Below, piece after piece: positions 61,581-64,000 of a stretch of 64,000 nucleotides of DNA. Source of the DNA: Hyphomicrobium sp. LHD-15 (GTDB lineage: Bacteria > Pseudomonadota > Alphaproteobacteria > Rhizobiales > Hyphomicrobiaceae); contig NZ_JAVIFT010000002.1 of NCBI RefSeq assembly GCF_031157355.1, positions 1,164,501 through 1,228,500 of the forward strand, given 5' to 3'. The notes under the pieces are model-generated. The model worked only from the letters and a program-made list of their open reading frames with translations. It was not told the origin of the DNA and did not search any database. The translations under genes and the position numbers were made by a program. Position 1 is the first letter of the stretch. Each line of letters starts with the position of its first letter.

Positions 61581-61615
61581 AGAGTGGGCCCCTCAAGGGT
61601 CCGCTCTTTTTGTTT
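61581..61615 (+). terminator. Terminator-like hairpin upstream of rimP, possible attenuator
   Basis: AGAGTGGGCCC (61581-61591), loop CTCAA, GGGTCCGCTCT (61597-61607), then TTTTGTTTT. One mismatch and G-T pairs are tolerated in the stem. It is 40 bases before rimP, after a likely promoter region, so it may attenuate the nusA operon rather than end trmB. Confidence 0.6.
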
Positions 61616-61655
61616 TGGCAGCCCCCGTTGCCGCGGCGGCCGGAATTCACTAGGT

Positions 61656-62282
61656 ATGCACAGTTCGAACGAGGTCGCATCGAGCGATCGTTTCATCCAA
61701 GAGACCGGTCTTGCGTCGGATCTCGCAGCGCTTGTCGAGCCGGTGCTCGTCAGCCTCGGGTTCCGTCTTGTGCGCATCGAGGTCTCCGGGCGAGACGGCA
61801 AAACCGTGCAGATCATGGCCGAGCGGCCGGACGGCTCGATCACGATCGACGATTGCGAGGCGATTTCGCGGGCGGTTTCGCCGCTGCTCGACGTGCAGGA
61901 TATCGTCAGCGACGCCTATCGCCTCGAGATCTCGTCGCCGGGGATCGATCGCCCTCTGGTGCGGCCGTCCGATTTCGTGGACTGGGCGGGCTCCGAAGCC
62001 AAGATCGAGCTCAACGCGCCGATCGACGGGCGGAAGCGTTTTCGCGGACGGATCGAAGGGTTCGAGAACGGCGAGGCGCTGATCGAGGTCGATCTCGGCG
62101 AGGAAGGCCTCAAGGTGATCGGGCTTACCGTGGAACTCATTGCAAGCGCCCGGTTGGTGCTGACGGACGAACTCATTCGTGAAGCCCTGAGCCGGGCCAA
62201 GGCCCAGGGCAAAGGACAACTCGGAGACGGCGCAGAAGCCGATCCGGACGATTTAAAGACCGACGACGTGGAGGGTCTCTAA
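61656..62282 (+). CDS. rimP: Ribosome maturation factor RimP
   Basis: RimP assists 30S subunit assembly. ATG 61656 gives 208 residues. [15 protein letters not shown] and [36 protein letters not shown] are the family core. The acidic C-terminal tail is longer than in E. coli. It is one base before nusA, the conserved operon head. Confidence 0.95.
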   Translation: MHSSNEVASSDRFIQETGLASDLAALVEPVLVSLGFRLVRIEVSGRDGKTVQIMAERPDGSITIDDCEAISRAVSPLLDVQDIVSDAYRLEISSPGIDRPLVRPSDFVDWAGSEAKIELNAPIDGRKRFRGRIEGFENGEALIEVDLGEEGLKVIGLTVELIASARLVLTDELIREALSRAKAQGKGQLGDGAEADPDDLKTDDVEGL

Positions 62283-62283
62283 T

Positions 62284-63924
62284 ATGGCAGGCGTTGCAGG
62301 CATTAGCGCCAACAGGCTCGAGCTTTTGCAGATCGCGGAAGCTGTCGCCCGGGAAAAGACGATCGATCGGAAGATCGTGATCCAGGCCATGGAAGACGCC
62401 ATCCAGAAGGCCGCCAAATCGCGCTACGGCGCGGAAAACGACATTCGCTGCGAGATCGACCCGAAAACCGGCGAGACGCGGCTTTCGCGCGTGCTGGCCG
62501 TTGTCGAGGATGTCGAGAACGAGGCGACGCAGATCACGCTCGCCGACGCCAAGCGCCGCAACCCGGAAGCCAAGCTCGGTGATCTCATCGCGGAAAGCCT
62601 GCCGCCGCTCGATTTCGGACGCGTGGCCGCACAGAACGCAAAGCAAGTCATCGTCCAGAAGGTGCGCGAAGCCGAGCGCGACCGGCAGTTCGGCGAATAC
62701 AAGGACCGCATCGGCGAGATCGTGAACGGCACCGTCAAGCGCGCCGAGTACGGCAACGTGATCGTCGACCTCGGACGTGCGGAAGGCATCATTCGCCGCG
62801 ACGAGATGATCCCGCGCGAGAACGTGCGCTACGGCGATCGCATTCGCGCCTACATCTACGACGTGCGCCGCGAGCAGCGCGGCCCGCAGATCTTCCTGTC
62901 GCGCGCACGGCCCGAATTCATGTCGAAGCTGTTCGCGCAGGAAGTGCCGGAAATTTACGACGGCACCGTCGAGATCAAGTCGGTTGCGCGTGATCCGGGC
63001 TCGCGCGCCAAGATTGCGGTCATCAGCCGTGACAGCTCGATCGATCCTGTGGGTGCTTGCGTCGGTATGCGCGGTGCGCGCGTGCAGGCGGTCGTCAACG
63101 AGCTGCAGGGCGAGAAGGTCGACATCATCCAGTGGAACCCGGATGCGGCGAGCTTCATCGTCAACGCGCTTGCGCCGGCCGAAGTTTCGAAGGTCGTGCT
63201 CGACGAAGACAGCAACCGCATCGAGGTCGTTGTGCCCGAGAGCCAGCTGTCGCTGGCGATCGGCCGCCGCGGCCAGAACGTGCGCCTCGCCTCGCAGCTC
63301 ACGGGATGGGACATCGACATCCTGACCGAGCAGGAAGAGAGCGAGCGGCGTCAGAAGGAATTCGCCGAGCGGTCGCAGGCCTTCATGGATGCGCTCGACG
63401 TGGACGAGGTGATCGCGCAGCTGCTCGTCACCGAAGGCTTCGCCTCGGTCGAGGAAGTGGCCTACGTGGATCTCGCGGAAATCGCCCACATTGAGGGCTT
63501 CGACGAGAACACGGCGGGCGAAATCCAGACCCGCGCCCGCGAGTACCTCGAGAAGCAGGAAGCCGAGCGCGATGCGCGCCGCCGCGAGCTTGGCGTTTCC
63601 GACGACCTCGGAAAGGTCGAGGGCGTCACGTCGGCCATGCTGGTTGCTTTCGGCGAAAACGGCATCAAGACGCTCGAGGATCTTGCCGATTGCGCCACCG
63701 ACGATCTCATCGGGTGGACCGAGCGTTCGAAGGAAAAGGATGTCGAGCCTGTCCGTCACAAGGGCGTGCTCGATGGGTTCGAGGTCGATCGCAAGGACGC
63801 CGAAGGCTTGATCCTGGCTGCGCGCATTCTTGCCGGCTGGATTACGGCTGACGAAACCGCGGAAGAAGAAGCCGGCGCAGACGAAGAAGGTTCGGACGTG
63901 TCCGAACCGGCTTCGGAAGCTTAA
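62284..63924 (+). CDS. nusA: Transcription termination/antitermination factor NusA
   Basis: NusA modulates pausing and termination by RNA polymerase. The 546-residue protein has an N-terminal polymerase-binding domain (about 1-135), an S1 domain (about 140-205, [21 protein letters not shown]), KH1 and KH2 ([41 protein letters not shown]), and two C-terminal helix-hairpin-helix repeats, with an acidic tail. Order and length are normal. Confidence 0.97.
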   Translation: MAGVAGISANRLELLQIAEAVAREKTIDRKIVIQAMEDAIQKAAKSRYGAENDIRCEIDPKTGETRLSRVLAVVEDVENEATQITLADAKRRNPEAKLGDLIAESLPPLDFGRVAAQNAKQVIVQKVREAERDRQFGEYKDRIGEIVNGTVKRAEYGNVIVDLGRAEGIIRRDEMIPRENVRYGDRIRAYIYDVRREQRGPQIFLSRARPEFMSKLFAQEVPEIYDGTVEIKSVARDPGSRAKIAVISRDSSIDPVGACVGMRGARVQAVVNELQGEKVDIIQWNPDAASFIVNALAPAEVSKVVLDEDSNRIEVVVPESQLSLAIGRRGQNVRLASQLTGWDIDILTEQEESERRQKEFAERSQAFMDALDVDEVIAQLLVTEGFASVEEVAYVDLAEIAHIEGFDENTAGEIQTRAREYLEKQEAERDARRRELGVSDDLGKVEGVTSAMLVAFGENGIKTLEDLADCATDDLIGWTERSKEKDVEPVRHKGVLDGFEVDRKDAEGLILAARILAGWITADETAEEEAGADEEGSDVSEPASEA

Positions 63925-63966
63925 GGCCGTGCTACGCCGCGGACCACAACTGGAGGACTTTGAGCA

Positions 63967-64000
63967 TTGGCTGACCGCCGTCGCCAGCACGATGACGCCG
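63967..64000 (+). CDS. Start of a YlxR-like gene (cut by the window edge)
   Basis: TTG 63967 lies nine bases after GGAGGA and opens a frame LADRRRQHDD that runs off the window. The conserved order rimP-nusA-ylxR-infB suggests a YlxR (DUF448) RNA-binding protein. Only eleven codons are visible, so the name rests on position. Confidence 0.5.
   Translation, partial: MADRRRQHDDA

Larger units (their letters stand above)
61342..61655. other. Leader and promoter region upstream of rimP-nusA
   Basis: No gene is seen. It holds an 18-bp perfect palindrome AAAACAAAGCTTTGTTTT (61450-61467) and a terminator-like hairpin at 61581-61615, listed separately. Confidence 0.5.

Noticed and set aside
62173-63990. 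605-codon minus-strand frame opposite nusA
   Set aside because: nusA domains are complete on the plus strand; the antisense frame is a by-product of GC-rich third positions.

Overview
The window reads as one contiguous stretch of a GC-rich alphaproteobacterial chromosome of the order Hyphomicrobiales (Rhizobiales). A Hyphomicrobium-like member of Hyphomicrobiaceae is my best guess. This rests on gene order and protein character (rimP-nusA-ylxR, phoH-ybeY-corC-lnt-xre-metK-trmB, tsaB-rimI-fur-plsC-miaB, uvrC-pgsA-moaD-moaE, egtBD), not on a database match. I see no insertion sequence, prophage, CRISPR array or rRNA gene. One tRNA gene, tRNA-Ser(GCU), lies at 12654-12746.

Layout. Positions 1-5.5 kb hold a pteridine-reductase-like SDR, two tandem paralogous secreted glucosaminidase-like proteins, and a convergent exported protein of unknown function. 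Positions 5.7-11.1 kb hold uvrC, pgsA, moaD, moaE and an AMIN/amidase_3 murein amidase whose upstream region has CtrA-like boxes. Positions 11-20.6 kb hold a secreted protein, the tRNA, a family 2 glycosyltransferase, a 2-oxoglutarate-oxygenase-like protein, the ergothioneine genes egtB-egtD, a divergent flavin disulfide reductase and an APC permease. Positions 20.7-26.8 kb encode a complete tripartite RND efflux pump (outer membrane factor, adaptor, transporter). Positions 26.8-28.2 kb are gene-poor, with a GlsB/YeaQ-type membrane protein, small ORFs and a possible relic of a flavoprotein.

Positions 28.2-32.1 kb carry an Rnk-like factor and then a signalling cluster: a FIST-domain sensor, a soluble hybrid histidine kinase and a divergent LuxR-type response regulator. 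The arrangement resembles NosP/NahK systems. Positions 32.5-36.1 kb encode two anchored stalk proteins with very long Ala/Lys/Glu-rich regions. One has BON and OmpA domains, the other three H3TH-like domains, and a 32-residue membrane peptide lies between them. Positions 36.1-40.5 kb hold ubiE, a ThiO-like oxidase overlapping gamma-glutamyltransferase, and a cupin protein. After a 0.7-kb gap with signs of a minus-strand RNA come an L,D-transpeptidase, an orphan zinc-binding protein ZnuA with a Zur-like box, and a DUF1007 protein.

Positions 44.6-64 kb are dense housekeeping: murJ, trpS, a UspA protein, an Nfu scaffold protein, a nitroreductase-family protein, tsaB, rimI, fur-like, plsC, miaB, phoH, ybeY, corC-like, lnt, an XRE regulator, metK, trmB, rimP, nusA and the first codons of a ylxR-like gene. 

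The most notable non-routine signals are: the FIST/kinase/regulator cluster; the stalk-protein pair; a palindromic intergenic repeat present in three copies at two loci; an abrupt AT-rich shift at the 3' end of lnt; and a candidate minus-strand non-coding RNA near 40.5-40.9 kb. Composition statements are by eye, not computed.
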